DNA of 64,000 nt from Alphaproteobacteria bacterium (lineage in GTDB: Bacteria > Pseudomonadota > Alphaproteobacteria > UBA2136 > UBA6156): the NCBI GenBank assembly GCA_027485835.1, contig JAIXQG010000001.1, positions 195,902-259,901 on the forward strand, in the 5' to 3' direction. Below the pieces are notes generated by a model that worked only from the letters and a program-made list of their open reading frames with translations, made no database searches and had not been told where the DNA came from. The translations under genes and the position numbers were made by a program. Below, in pieces: positions 6,881 to 16,301 of this stretch (its first letter is position 1; each line of letters opens with the position of its first letter).

Positions 6881-7687
6881 TTAGTTGGCGGCGAGGATGA
6901 GGCTTGCGACCTCGTCCTGTGCCGGCCTTATGGCTGGCAGTGGGCCTTTTTTGGGAAGGTTCACTGCTATAACCGGTTCCGCATACTTCGCGCGGCATTC
7001 CTTGGCTTCGGCCGCCGTAAGGGGGCGGAAGAAGGCGTGGAAGGCGTCCTTGACGGGGACTTCCATGAACTCGCAGGTCTGGGGCAGAGCCCAGTCCGGC
7101 GTAGGAATGTAGCGCGCAAAGTAGTGCGTGATGCCGAGGGTTGGTTTTCCAAGCTCTTCCGCTTCGAGAACTTCCCACGTCACCTTCAGGGCTAGTTGCC
7201 ACTTCGCGCTGGTGTAGAGCGGGCGCTGCGTCATGCACTTCGTTTTCGAAAACGAGTACATGCCGACAGAGGCTTTGCTCTTCCAGTGCGTCCGCTGCTC
7301 GTACACCACCTCGAAGGGGGTGTCCGGATAGTGCGGAGAGGCCATGCGGCCGCGGATCGATTCGCCGATGCCGCGGAAGTCTGCGATGTTCAGATCGTCA
7401 CCTTCGCAGTAGAATGTATGCGCGATGGCATACGCCTGCTTTTGGTTTTCCTCAACTTCATCAAGGAGATGCTCCCTGATGGTTTCGGCCGAACCGTTGA
7501 TGACGTTCTGAAGTTCGAGACCTCGGCTGACCTTGATATCCTTCTGCTGAAGCTGGTAGCTGTTGAACAGCATCCAGATGGCGAGAACGATACACCCGAT
7601 TACGGCGGTGTAGAGTTGGCTTCCCCAATATGCAACCTGCATAGAGGGAAGGAGTTTCGTTGCATTGATTTTGTTCACGTTAGACAT
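6881..7687 (-). CDS. Membrane-anchored SleB-type cell-wall hydrolase
   Basis: A 268-residue protein with one membrane span near the N-terminus (about 24-43) and a periplasmic domain of the SleB/Hydrolase_2 family. Recognisable pieces are AHTFYCEGDD (about 88-97, with the usual catalytic Glu), a YSFSK region, and GITHYFARY...PDW (about 184-198). SleB-type enzymes cut peptidoglycan as lytic transglycosylases. It stands alone between the small-peptide module and an unknown divergent gene. Catalytic assignment is by motif memory, not alignment. Confidence 0.6.
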   Translation of the reverse strand: MSNVNKINATKLLPSMQVAYWGSQLYTAVIGCIVLAIWMLFNSYQLQQKDIKVSRGLELQNVINGSAETIREHLLDEVEENQKQAYAIAHTFYCEGDDLNIADFRGIGESIRGRMASPHYPDTPFEVVYEQRTHWKSKASVGMYSFSKTKCMTQRPLYTSAKWQLALKVTWEVLEAEELGKPTLGITHYFARYIPTPDWALPQTCEFMEVPVKDAFHAFFRPLTAAEAKECRAKYAEPVIAVNLPKKGPLPAIRPAQDEVASLILAAN

Positions 7688-7954
7688 GAATGATCCCTAC
7701 TCGATACAAAACGGGATGGAACAAAACAGATGCGTCGCCCCCCAGATCATTCTGGGTTAGGTAGGCTTGATTCTTTATGTGGGGTGGGGAGAGTGTGAAT
7801 ACAAGTTTGCTGACAGGGGGTTGTTTTTTCGGGAAAACACGCCATACACTGCTTTTGAAATGCCGAGAATGGCATGAAATCGTTTCCTATAAGGCGTGCA
7901 TCCGCCTTTGATCGTTGTCCCCCTTGATGCTTGTGGGGATTTTGGAGCTCCAAC

Positions 7955-8557
7955 ATGAAGATTGAAATTTCTTCGCTACTGAGGCCGTTTTTTGCGGCCC
8001 CAGAAACGAGATACGGTCCGGACAATAGAAGTGCCGACCCCGCGAATACGACATTTGTTTTCTCTGGTTACCGGTGGGGAACACAAGAAGCAAAGGACAA
8101 GGCTTTGAAAGAGCTGCGGACTTTTGCAAACTGGGCAAATATTCGTTTCAGTGAAGCTGGTAATGACAGCACCATTATGTCGTTGCCGTTTCCGGTGGAA
8201 GAGGTGAAGGCGTTCTGCGACCAGCAGGCGCTAAACTATCAGATTGCTCGGCTATTACCGCCGATGGATGATGGCGACCTTTCGGGGTACGCCACCATCC
8301 AGAGCGACGGTTCGGTTCGGATCGAAATCGAACGGGCGACTGCGGCGGATTCGGCGCGTTCCTTGCTCAGTTCCAAGAACTGGGCCAAGGATGACGACTT
8401 TGTTTCGGCGGTTCTGCGCGGGGTTATCTGCCGTGGGGGATCGCGACCGATTCAGGTTTATATCCGCCTGATGGGGGATGTACCGGTTGCCGTGTACGAC
8501 TGTGCACGGGACAATATCATCCGCTTCGGCATCGAACCTGCCGAGATGGTAGCATGA
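7955..8557 (+). CDS. Protein of unknown function
   Basis: About 200 residues from ATG 7955, which has GGAG ten bases upstream; an in-frame start 24 bases earlier is also open. The protein is soluble, mixed alpha/beta and has no signal peptide or membrane span. I do not recognise it. It lies alone, divergent from the SleB-like gene with a 267-base gap, and is closed by a strong terminator shared with gltX. Confidence 0.6.
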   Translation: MKIEISSLLRPFFAAPETRYGPDNRSADPANTTFVFSGYRWGTQEAKDKALKELRTFANWANIRFSEAGNDSTIMSLPFPVEEVKAFCDQQALNYQIARLLPPMDDGDLSGYATIQSDGSVRIEIERATAADSARSLLSSKNWAKDDDFVSAVLRGVICRGGSRPIQVYIRLMGDVPVAVYDCARDNIIRFGIEPAEMVA

Positions 8558-8565
8558 GAACGAAA

Positions 8566-8599
8566 TAAAAAGCCGCAGGGGAGTACCCTGCGGCTTTTT
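8566..8599. terminator. Bidirectional terminator
   Basis: AGCCGCAGGG/CCCTGCGGCT stem flanked by an A-run on the left and TTTTT on the right. It serves both the unknown gene ending at 8557 and gltX ending at 8615. Confidence 0.8.
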
Positions 8600-8614
8600 G
8601 CCTTTGGCGGTGGT

Positions 8615-9946
8615 TTAGTGATGGTGGCCGCCGTTTTGGTGAACGTGGTGGAGGGCGACCTTGAGGCGGCGGAGGCACTCGTTTTGGCCCAAGGCGGCCA
8701 TGATGCGCGACATATCCGGCCCGCCGAGTTGCGCGGTGATGGCGACGCGTAGCGGACGGCCCACGGTTTTAAAGCTACCGCCGTGGTGCTGTACCAGATT
8801 GGCGATGACTTGGTGGAGGATTTCGGCGTTCCACTCGGTGACCGCACTGAAGGTGTCGTAGACATCGTGCAGTAGGTGGTGGGCTTCCAGCAAAATCGCC
8901 GTGTGCTCCTCGGTGTAGCTTTCGGTTACGTCGGCAAGCAGGTAGCGGGCGGCGTCGGCGATTTCCGGCAGGGTTTGCGCGCGGGTGGTGAAGTCGGCCC
9001 ACATGAACTCCAGCTTTTTGAAGTCGGCGGGGTGGGTTTGCGCGGCATCCGGCAGGAAGGCCAGCAGGTGGGGTTTGACCTCGGTAAACGGCAGCGATTT
9101 GAGGTATTGCGCGTTAAACCAGTTGAGTTTGGAGGTATCGAACCGTGAGGCACCTTTGCTGACGGCGTGGATATCGAACGCCGCGATGGCGTCTTCCCGT
9201 GTGAAAATTTCTTGGTCGGCATGGCCCCAGCCAAGGCGGAGGAGGAAGTTGAAGAGGCCTTGGGGGAGGTAGCCGGCGTCGCGGAGCTCCTGCACGCTGA
9301 TGGCGCCGTGGCGTTTGGAGAGTTTTTCGCCGGATTCGGAGAGGATCAGCGGAATATGTCCGAACTCTGGCACCTTAGCGCCGAGGGCGCGGTAGAGGAG
9401 GATTTGTTTGGGCGTGTTGTTGATGTGGTCGTCTCCGCGAATAATGTGGGTAACGCCTTGGGTGATGTCGTCGCAGACCACGCCGAGGTGGTAGGTGGGG
9501 GTGCCGTCGGAGCGGAGCAGGGCGAAGGGCTCGATTTGCTTGCTCTCGATGGTGATATCGCCTTGGACGAGGTCGGTCCAGTGCACGGCGCCTTCTGGTA
9601 CCTTAAAGCGGGTGACGCCTTCTTCGTCGACAAAGGCGGCACCGGAGGCGATGAGCTTTTGGGCGGCTTGCTTATGATTTTCCAGCTGCGTGCTTTGGAT
9701 GAGCGGTTCGCGGTCGGACTCCAGCCCCAGCCAGTTCATGGCTTCGAAGATGTATTGTGTGTTTTCCGGCGTGGAGCGCTCGGAGTCGGTGTCTTCTATC
9801 CGTAGCAGGAACTGGCCGCCGGTGTGTTTGGCGTAAAGCCAGTTGAACAGGGCCGTGCGGGCGCTGCCGATGTGCATCTTGCCGGTGGGGGATGGTGCGA
9901 ATCTGACCACAATTCCTTGGGTTTGGGCGGGTGCGCTGACTGACAT
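8615..9946 (-). CDS. gltX: Glutamate--tRNA ligase
   Basis: A 443-residue class I aminoacyl-tRNA synthetase that charges tRNA-Glu in the cytoplasm. The HIGH-type motif lies in FAPSPTGKMHIGSARTA (about 16-32) and the KMSKS-type motif in EKLSKRHG (about 235). The Rossmann core and helical anticodon-binding end are of normal length. The last residues are His-rich (GGHHH). Many alphaproteobacteria carry two GltX types, one acting on tRNA-Gln for transamidation; I cannot say which this is. It is divergent from comEC. Confidence 0.95.
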   Translation of the reverse strand: MSVSAPAQTQGIVVRFAPSPTGKMHIGSARTALFNWLYAKHTGGQFLLRIEDTDSERSTPENTQYIFEAMNWLGLESDREPLIQSTQLENHKQAAQKLIASGAAFVDEEGVTRFKVPEGAVHWTDLVQGDITIESKQIEPFALLRSDGTPTYHLGVVCDDITQGVTHIIRGDDHINNTPKQILLYRALGAKVPEFGHIPLILSESGEKLSKRHGAISVQELRDAGYLPQGLFNFLLRLGWGHADQEIFTREDAIAAFDIHAVSKGASRFDTSKLNWFNAQYLKSLPFTEVKPHLLAFLPDAAQTHPADFKKLEFMWADFTTRAQTLPEIADAARYLLADVTESYTEEHTAILLEAHHLLHDVYDTFSAVTEWNAEILHQVIANLVQHHGGSFKTVGRPLRVAITAQLGGPDMSRIMAALGQNECLRRLKVALHHVHQNGGHHH

Positions 9947-9974
9947 TGAATACCTCTTTTGCTAACGTAACGGC

Positions 9975-11870
9975 ATGCAACGTAATCAGTTCCGCTATTG
10001 GGGGCAAGTGCTCGCTCCGCATCGTTTTGCGTTTTGCGCGGCGTTTGGTGCCATGGCTGGGGCTGGAAGCTATTTTGGATTGCCGTTTGAGCCTGCGGTG
10101 TGGGTAGGGGGTGTGCTGACGCTGGTGGCGCTGGGTTTGGTGGTGCTGGCGCGGACTCAGGTGGTGATGGGGGCGGGGATATTTATGCTGTTTGCTGCGG
10201 CGGGGTTTGTGTTGGGGCAGTGGCAGGTGGTGAGGGCTAACCCCGTAGATTATGCCGCTGCTAAAAAACCGCATTGGGTGGTGGGCACGGTGAATGAGGT
10301 GTTTGTGAAGCCCGATAACCCCAAGCGGGCGGTTTTGCGGATGAGTGATGTGGAGCTGTATGGTTTGGGGGTGGAGCGCGTGCCGCAGGCGAGCATCGGG
10401 GTTTATACCAGCCAGACCAAGGATATTAACGTAGGGCAGGGGGTGGCCGTGCAAAGCGTGCTGATGCCGCCCGAGCCGCCGAAGTATGAGGGGCAGCGCG
10501 ATGGGCGCATCTGGCGCTATTTTGATGATGCGCGGGTAGCGGGGTATGCGATGGGGAGTGTGGAGGCGACCGAGCGTGAGCCTGAGCGGAGTGTGGCTGA
10601 AGGCGCTTTGGCGTGGGTGGAGGGGTTGCGGGAGAGGATTAACATCCAGACCAAAGACATGGCCGGAGGGGCGGTTACGGCGCTGTTGACCGGTGAAGAG
10701 CGGTGGGTGACGCCGGAGGTGCGGGAGGCTTACCGGAATACGGGACTTAGCCACTTGCTGGCGATTAGTGGCATGCAGTTGACGCTGGTGGGGCTGGGGA
10801 TATTCGGGATTACCGTGTGGTTGCTGGCGTGGGTGCCGCAGTTGGCGCTGCGGGTGAATATTAGGCTGGTGGCGGCGCTGGTGGCGATGGCGGGGGTGGT
10901 GTTTTATACGTTTTTGGCGGGGGCGAGCATTAGCTTGGTACGCGCCACCGTGATGAGCCTGCTGGTGCTGCTGGCGGTGGTGACGGGCCGCATGAGCATG
11001 GGGCTGCGGGCGTGGTGCATTTCCGCGATTTTAATTGTGATGTTCAACCCGATGATGGTGATGCGGGCGGGGTTTCAGTTAAGTGCTGTGGCGGTGCTGG
11101 GCTTGTTGTTGGTGGTGAGGGCGCCGCAAGACGGTTGGCGCTGGGGTGGCAAGGCCGGTTGGTGGCTGCGGGAGTTGGTGTTGGCCACCGTGGTGGCGGG
11201 TGCAATGACGGCACCGGTGGTGGTGGCGAATTTTGGTCAGTTTAATGTGGTTGGGATTATTGGCAACATGGTGGCGGTGCCGCTTATGACGGTGGCGACG
11301 TATGTGGGCATGTTGGCGCTGGTGGTGTGGCCGGTAGGGCTGGAAAGCTGGCCGCTGATGCTGATGAACCTTGTGGTGCAAAGCGTGAATGACTGGGCGG
11401 TGTGGCTGGAGGGTGTTGGGATGGCGAGTGTGGCTGTGCCGAAGGGACTCTGGTGGGTTTTGGTGCCGTGTGCGGTGGCGGTGGTTGTTAGTATATTGCT
11501 GGAGCGTTGGTGGTGGGCTGTGGCGGCGGTGTGTGTGATGACCGGAGTTGGCATTGGGATGGCGAAAATGGTGCCCGCTGCGGAGATTTTGGTGTGGGAT
11601 GGCGGGAAAGTTGCGCTGGCGCGGGATGGGGAGGTGTATCGGCCATTATGGGCTTTGGATGGTAGGGAGGATGTGGGATATTTGGCACGTGGGGCGGGGG
11701 TAAAGGTTGTGAGCGAGGGCGATGTTGCGACCACGGTGGATGAGCGGTTTATGCCGGTGACGGAGCATGAGTATTTTGCGTGGGCTAAGCGCGTGAACGG
11801 TGTTTGGCAGGTGCAACCTGTGGCCTGCGGGCGGCCGTGGCATAAGCTTGCCGAGGCGTGTTGGCAGTGA
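9975..11870 (+). CDS. comEC: ComEC/Rec2-family DNA-uptake channel protein
   Basis: A 631-residue polytopic inner-membrane protein. It has an N-terminal membrane pair, an OB-like DUF4131 region (about 90-200), then the Competence domain with GLSHLLAISGMQLTLVG (about 255-271) and many helices to about 540. ComEC carries single-stranded DNA across the inner membrane. The C-terminal metallo-beta-lactamase domain of Bacillus ComEC is missing or reduced to about 100 residues, as is common in this bacterial class. The gltX neighbourhood is the usual one. Confidence 0.85.
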   Translation: MQRNQFRYWGQVLAPHRFAFCAAFGAMAGAGSYFGLPFEPAVWVGGVLTLVALGLVVLARTQVVMGAGIFMLFAAAGFVLGQWQVVRANPVDYAAAKKPHWVVGTVNEVFVKPDNPKRAVLRMSDVELYGLGVERVPQASIGVYTSQTKDINVGQGVAVQSVLMPPEPPKYEGQRDGRIWRYFDDARVAGYAMGSVEATEREPERSVAEGALAWVEGLRERINIQTKDMAGGAVTALLTGEERWVTPEVREAYRNTGLSHLLAISGMQLTLVGLGIFGITVWLLAWVPQLALRVNIRLVAALVAMAGVVFYTFLAGASISLVRATVMSLLVLLAVVTGRMSMGLRAWCISAILIVMFNPMMVMRAGFQLSAVAVLGLLLVVRAPQDGWRWGGKAGWWLRELVLATVVAGAMTAPVVVANFGQFNVVGIIGNMVAVPLMTVATYVGMLALVVWPVGLESWPLMLMNLVVQSVNDWAVWLEGVGMASVAVPKGLWWVLVPCAVAVVVSILLERWWWAVAAVCVMTGVGIGMAKMVPAAEILVWDGGKVALARDGEVYRPLWALDGREDVGYLARGAGVKVVSEGDVATTVDERFMPVTEHEYFAWAKRVNGVWQVQPVACGRPWHKLAEACWQ

Positions 11871-11901
11871 TATGGAACATGAGATTAGGAAAGGCTTGGT
11901 T

Positions 11902-13089
11902 ATGAGCAAGGTATGTGTGGTTGGCTTAGGTTACATGGGCTTGCCGATGGCGGCGATTTTGGCCCGTGCCGGACACGAAGTTGTGGGTGTGGATATTAAC
12001 CCCCGTGTAGTGGATAGCGTAAATAAGGGTGAGTGCCCGTTTGCCGAAACTGGTATGCCGGAGTTGGTGAAAGAAGCGCATGCGAGTGGTCGGTTAAAGG
12101 CTGTGACGGTGCCGGAAAGTGCTGAGATTTTTGTGTTGAGTTTGCCGACTCCGGTTGATCACACAAGCCACGAAGCCGACATGAGCTATGTGGTGGCGGG
12201 GGCCAAGAGTGTGGCTTCGGTTTTAAAGGGTGGTGAACTGGTTGTACTGGAAAGCACCAGCCCGATTGGGGCGACACGCCGTGATGTGAAGGACGTAATT
12301 GAGGCGCTGCGGCCGGAGCTGGTGGGCAAGGTGGATTACGTGTTCTGCCCCGAGCGTGCGATACCCGGGAATACGTTGAAGGAAATGATCGGCAACGACC
12401 GCCTTGTGGGTGGTTTGACGCCGCAGGCGACCGCGCGTGGGATTGAGCTGTACAAGAGCTTTTGTAAGGGCGAGTTGCTGGAAGCCAGTACCGAGGAAGC
12501 CGAGATGGTCAAGCTGGTAGAAAACGCCAGCCGCGACGTGCAGATTGCGTTTGCGAATGAGCTGAGCCTTGTGTGCGACAAGCTTGGTTTGGATGTGTGG
12601 AATGTGATCCGCCTTGCGAACCACCACCCGCGCGTGAATATTCTGACCCCCGGGCCCGGTGTGGGCGGGCACTGCATTGCGGTGGACCCGTGGTTTATTA
12701 TCAACCAAGCGCCCGAGTTGACGCCGCTGATGGCTGCGGCACGCGGTGTGAACGATGGCAAGCCGCAATGGGTGGTGGAAAAGGTCAAGCAGGCCGCACC
12801 GAGCGGTGCCAAAGTGGCGTGTCTTGGTTTGGCATATAAGCCGGATGTAGACGACCTGCGCGAAAGCCCGAGCATTGAAGCCGTGCGTGCCTTGGTGAAG
12901 CAAGGTTACGACGTGCGTGTGGTGGAGCCGCATTTGATCGAGTGGGAAATGCCGCTGTATTCGCTTGAAGACGCTGTGAAGGCGGCCGATGTGGTGGTGA
13001 CCTTGACCGGACACAGCAGCTTTAAGGCGCTGGACCGCAGCTTGCTAGCGGGGAAGGGGCTTGTGGATAGTGTCGGTATGTATCGATAG
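11902..13089 (+). CDS. wecC: UDP-N-acetyl-D-mannosamine dehydrogenase
   Basis: A 395-residue UDP-sugar dehydrogenase making UDP-ManNAc uronic acid for surface polysaccharide. The N-terminal NAD fold is VCVVGLGYMGLPMA, the catalytic cysteine lies in GPGVGGHCIAVDPW (about 250), and the C-terminal UDP-binding domain has LGLAYKPDVDDLRESPS. I chose ATG 11902 because a GGAAAGG site precedes it and the protein then begins with the NAD fold; in-frame ATGs upstream are open. It is the first of three surface-polysaccharide genes up to 18.2 kb. Confidence 0.9.
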   Translation: MSKVCVVGLGYMGLPMAAILARAGHEVVGVDINPRVVDSVNKGECPFAETGMPELVKEAHASGRLKAVTVPESAEIFVLSLPTPVDHTSHEADMSYVVAGAKSVASVLKGGELVVLESTSPIGATRRDVKDVIEALRPELVGKVDYVFCPERAIPGNTLKEMIGNDRLVGGLTPQATARGIELYKSFCKGELLEASTEEAEMVKLVENASRDVQIAFANELSLVCDKLGLDVWNVIRLANHHPRVNILTPGPGVGGHCIAVDPWFIINQAPELTPLMAAARGVNDGKPQWVVEKVKQAAPSGAKVACLGLAYKPDVDDLRESPSIEAVRALVKQGYDVRVVEPHLIEWEMPLYSLEDAVKAADVVVTLTGHSSFKALDRSLLAGKGLVDSVGMYR

Positions 13090-13110
13090 TTTCACGGTTT
13101 CACAAAATAA

Positions 13111-13144
13111 CAAAGGACCTCACGAGCGTGGGGTCCTTTGTTTT
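13111..13144. terminator. Bidirectional terminator
   Basis: CAAAGGACC/GGTCCTTTG with an inner CAC/GTG stem, followed by TTTT. It ends wecC; the last codons of the minus-strand gene at 13120 lie inside it. Confidence 0.7.
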
Positions 13145-13425
13145 CGTAACATTTTGATCAGGTGATTCGAGAGGCTGTTCTCGATGCGGATTCGATGGTC
13201 TGCATCGGTGATTTTTAGCTTTCCATCGATCATGGCTTGAAGATCTGACTTGCTGAGGCTTGCACTGACCGACAGCGTCTTCAGGTCAATCTGACTGTCG
13301 CGTATGAGTCTCCGGAGGTGGTGGCCGGTAGGGTCGGCTTTCACGTGGTATTCTTGTACGCGGTTTTTGAGCCGATAGAAATAGACGGTATCGTAGCAGA
13401 TGGGCAAGTAGAGAACGTTAACCAT
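13120..13425 (-). CDS. Small protein of unknown function
   Basis: 101 residues from ATG 13425, with an AAGGAA site upstream. The middle (about 45-85: LSVSASLSKSDLQAMIDGKL) resembles a lambda-repressor-like helix-turn-helix, but the match is weak. Its stop codon lies within the wecC terminator hairpin, so terminator and coding end are shared. It is one of several orphan minus-strand genes placed singly in intergenic spaces in this window. Confidence 0.5.
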   Translation of the reverse strand: MVNVLYLPICYDTVYFYRLKNRVQEYHVKADPTGHHLRRLIRDSQIDLKTLSVSASLSKSDLQAMIDGKLKITDADHRIRIENSLSNHLIKMLRKQRTPRS

Positions 13426-13489
13426 AGCACTTCCTTTGTTTCACTGTTTCACATAATGCTCATGTTATAAGCAGTGTGAAAGCGTGGAA

Positions 13490-13762
13490 CTAAGTCTCGG
13501 ATTCCAGAGGGATTCCCAGTTCGGCGAGTTGTTCGATGACTAGTGTGACGAAACGTTCGGTTTCATCTTTTTCGAGGTGGCGTTCCTTGGTCAGGATAAG
13601 ATCCATCCGAGTGGGCAGGATATTCATGCGTCGTTCGAGACGAAAGCGGTTGAGTTGATGTTGGTTGATGAGGTCGATGGCCATATCAACGGCGGCAGGA
13701 GGGTTTGAGTCGAACAGGAGATTCAGCTCTTCCGCTCTTTGGAAATGTACAGGGTTTTTCAA
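13490..13762 (-). CDS. Small protein of unknown function
   Basis: 90 residues, apparently starting at TTG 13762 with GAAGGA eight bases upstream. It is helical and charged, with no membrane span and no family recognised. About 45 bases upstream lies GTATACA preceded by TTGACA, a promoter signature shared with other orphan genes at 18955, 19548, 36564 and 51626. Confidence 0.5.
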   Translation of the reverse strand: MKNPVHFQRAEELNLLFDSNPPAAVDMAIDLINQHQLNRFRLERRMNILPTRMDLILTKERHLEKDETERFVTLVIEQLAELGIPLESET

Positions 13763-13805
13763 GGTGATGTTCCTTCAACGGTAAAGGCACTCATTTGTTA
13801 ATTAA

Positions 13806-13832
13806 CTTGTATACTTAAGGTTCCGCTGTCAA
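13806..13832 (-). promoter_or_regulatory. Putative promoter with AAGTATACA signature
   Basis: On the minus strand TTGACA (13832-13827) is followed by AAGTATACAAG (ending at 13806), upstream of the gene starting at 13762. Related signatures lie at 19000, 19597, 36607 and 51691. Confidence 0.4.
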
Positions 13833-13936
13833 GTAAAAGTGCGGCGGGAATGGGCGTTAGGGCTGGTTGCTGTAAGGAAAGTAGGGTAGAAAGACGCTGT
13901 TAAAGCGACAAAAAAGCTCTTGAAGGAGAACCCTCT

Positions 13937-16072
13937 ATGAAACAGGTTGTGCAGAATTTGCGGAGTGGCAAGGTGGAGCTGCGGGAAGTACCCCAGCCCA
14001 GCGTTGGTAAAAACGAGGTGTTGGTGCGGACCCATGCCAGCCTGATTAGTGCCGGTACTGAGCGCATGATGATGGATTTTGCGGGCAAGAGCCTTGTGGG
14101 GAAGGCCAAGGAGCGCCCGGACTTAGCGAGCAAGGTTATTAACAAAATGCAGCGCGATGGCGTGGTGGACACGCTGAGCAGCGTGTTTGCGCGTTTGGAA
14201 GAGCCGATGCCGCTGGGTTACAGCGCCGCTGGTGAGGTTGTGGCGGTGGGCAGTGCCGTGGCGCACGAGTTTGCGATTGGTGACCGCGTGGCGGTAGCGG
14301 GGGCAGGGCAGGCTAACCATGCCGAAGTGAATGCCGTGCCGAAAAACCTGTGTGTGAAGTTGCCTGAAGGGGTGGAGTATGCCCAAGGCTGTTACGCGAC
14401 GTTGGGTGCGATTGCCCTGCATGGCGTGCGCAATGCCGATGTGAAGTTGGGTGATCGGGTTCTGGTTGTTGGTTTAGGTTTGGTGGGCCAGTTGGTGAGC
14501 CAATTGTGTGCCGCGGCCGGTGCGCGTGTGGCTGGTGTGGACATGAACCTTGAGCGCTGCATGTTGGCGCGTCAGGGCGGTGCACAGTGGGCGGTGGGCC
14601 CGCAAGGGTTGGCCGAAGGCTACAAGCAATTTACGGATGGGCGCGGGTTTGATACGATTCTGATTTGTGCGGCTACCGACAGTGATGGCCCAATTGAGCA
14701 GGCCGCCGAGTGGGCGCGCGACCGCGCGACGGTGATTTTGGTGGGCAAGGTGGGCACGCGCTTCCCCTACGCCAGCTACATGAAGAAAGAGCTGACGGTA
14801 CGGGTTAGCCGCAGCTATGGGCCCGGCCGTTATGACCCTGCGTTTGAAGTGCAGGGCATGAGTTATCCGGTAGGGTTTGTGCCATGGACCGAGCGCGAGA
14901 ATTTGGGTGAGGTGGTACGCCTGATTGGCAATGGCCGACTTAAGGTTGATTTGCTGACGACGCATACTTTCCCGCTAGAAGAGGCGCTCAAGGGCTACGA
15001 CATGATTGCCAAGGGGCTGCCGTGTTTGGGTGTGGTGCTGAGTTATCCTCAACCGAAGAAGGCTCCTAAGGAGAAGGGCGAGGCGGTGAGTGTTGCGCCC
15101 AAGAAAGACGGGAAGGTAGGGATTTCTCTGTTAGGTGTGGGCGGGTTTGCGCGCAGCGTGATTTTGCCAGCGCTGGGCAAGATGAGCGGTATTGAGTTGC
15201 GCGGTGTGGTGAGCAAGGGGGGCCTCAGTTCGGCCCACGTAACCACCAAGTACAATGCGGCTTGGGCGGGGACGGATGCCAACACTGTGCTGACTGATAA
15301 GGGCACCGATGCGGTAATGATTATGACGCGCCACAATGTGCACGCGCAGCAGACGCTGGAGGCTTTGAAGGCCGGTAAGCACGTGTGGGTGGAAAAGCCG
15401 CTGGCGCTGAGCATGGACGAGATTGCCAAGATTGAGAAGGCAGCTGCGGGGAGTGGTCGGGCTGTGATGGTTGGGTTTAACCGTCGGTATAGCCCGGCGT
15501 TAATACCGTTGAAGCAGAGGCTGGAATCGGTTTCTGGCCCCAAGCAGGTGCTGGTGCGCATCAATGCGGGTCGCCTTGAAGATGGCGGCTGGCAGCAGAG
15601 CGATGAGGGGGGTGGCCGTTTGCTGGGTGAGGTGTGCCACTTTACCGATATGTGCCTGTGGATGATGGGTGAGACGCTTAGTGAGGTGCATGCCGTGCAG
15701 GGGGCTGGGCAGGATGATTACGTGATTACGCTGCGCTTTGACGATGGCAGTGTGGCGACGGTCTTTTACACCAGCGAGGGAGACCCGAGCCAGGCCAAGG
15801 AGCGCGTGGAAGTGTTCGGCGGGGGCGGTGTAGGCGTGATGGACAATTATATGTCCACGACGTGGAGTGTGAATGGCAAGAAGCGCGTGCTGTATAAGAA
15901 GTCGATGATGAAAGGTCAGCAGAAGGGGCATGCTCCGGCCATTGCCGCGTGGGTGAAGGCGTGCCGTGGTGAGCTGGGGCAGATTCCTACTGTGGAGGAA
16001 TTGTGCTTTAGCTCGCGGGTGACGTTCTGGGCTGCGGAGAGTATCAGTAAGGGTACAGTGGTGAAGGTGTAA
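13937..16072 (+). CDS. Bi-domain oxidoreductase (zinc-type dehydrogenase plus Gfo/Idh/MocA)
   Basis: A 711-residue fusion. Residues 1-370 are a medium-chain dehydrogenase fold (glucose/alcohol-dehydrogenase-like, NAD motif VLVVGLGLVGQLVSQL near 176). Residues 395-700 are a Gfo/Idh/MocA oxidoreductase, with ISLLGVGGFARSVILPAL, HNVHA and the typical EKPLAL. This fusion is common in O-antigen and exopolysaccharide loci, where it modifies nucleotide or lipid-linked sugars. An AAGGAG site precedes the ATG. The neighbours wecC and asnB fit a surface-sugar pathway. Confidence 0.85.
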   Translation: MKQVVQNLRSGKVELREVPQPSVGKNEVLVRTHASLISAGTERMMMDFAGKSLVGKAKERPDLASKVINKMQRDGVVDTLSSVFARLEEPMPLGYSAAGEVVAVGSAVAHEFAIGDRVAVAGAGQANHAEVNAVPKNLCVKLPEGVEYAQGCYATLGAIALHGVRNADVKLGDRVLVVGLGLVGQLVSQLCAAAGARVAGVDMNLERCMLARQGGAQWAVGPQGLAEGYKQFTDGRGFDTILICAATDSDGPIEQAAEWARDRATVILVGKVGTRFPYASYMKKELTVRVSRSYGPGRYDPAFEVQGMSYPVGFVPWTERENLGEVVRLIGNGRLKVDLLTTHTFPLEEALKGYDMIAKGLPCLGVVLSYPQPKKAPKEKGEAVSVAPKKDGKVGISLLGVGGFARSVILPALGKMSGIELRGVVSKGGLSSAHVTTKYNAAWAGTDANTVLTDKGTDAVMIMTRHNVHAQQTLEALKAGKHVWVEKPLALSMDEIAKIEKAAAGSGRAVMVGFNRRYSPALIPLKQRLESVSGPKQVLVRINAGRLEDGGWQQSDEGGGRLLGEVCHFTDMCLWMMGETLSEVHAVQGAGQDDYVITLRFDDGSVATVFYTSEGDPSQAKERVEVFGGGGVGVMDNYMSTTWSVNGKKRVLYKKSMMKGQQKGHAPAIAAWVKACRGELGQIPTVEELCFSSRVTFWAAESISKGTVVKV

Positions 16073-16085
16073 GAGCGCCAGTGTG

Positions 16086-16113
16086 AAGGCGGCTCTGGCG
16101 AGTCGCCTTTTTT
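16086..16113 (+). terminator. Terminator after bi-domain oxidoreductase
   Basis: AAGGCGGCT/AGTCGCCTT stem followed by TTTT, 14 bases after the stop at 16072. Confidence 0.6.
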
Positions 16114-16156
16114 ATTGGTATGGTTTTCGGGTTAATAGAATAAGGATTCCCTCAAA

Positions 16157-16282
16157 ATGAAAATGATGGTTATGGCGGTTATGTTGGTGGCTGTGGCGGC
16201 GGGTGTGAGCGGATGCAACACCATGAGCGGTGTAGGCCGAGACATTACCGGTAGTGCCGAGACCGTGCGCGGCTGGTTTTAA
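16157..16282 (+). CDS. Entericidin-like small lipoprotein
   Basis: A 41-residue frame with AAGGA ten bases upstream. A hydrophobic signal (MKMMVMAVMLVAVAAG) ends in a lipobox GVSGC with Cys at 20, then NTMSGVGRDI, the core of the EcnA/EcnB (entericidin) family. Mature proteins are about 20-residue membrane lipoproteins; in enterobacteria the pair acts as a bacteriolysis toxin and antidote. Here only one copy is seen, between two surface-sugar genes, so a toxin role is uncertain. Confidence 0.8.
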   Translation: MKMMVMAVMLVAVAAGVSGCNTMSGVGRDITGSAETVRGWF

Positions 16283-16301
16283 CAAGGATTAGTACGTTTT
16301 T

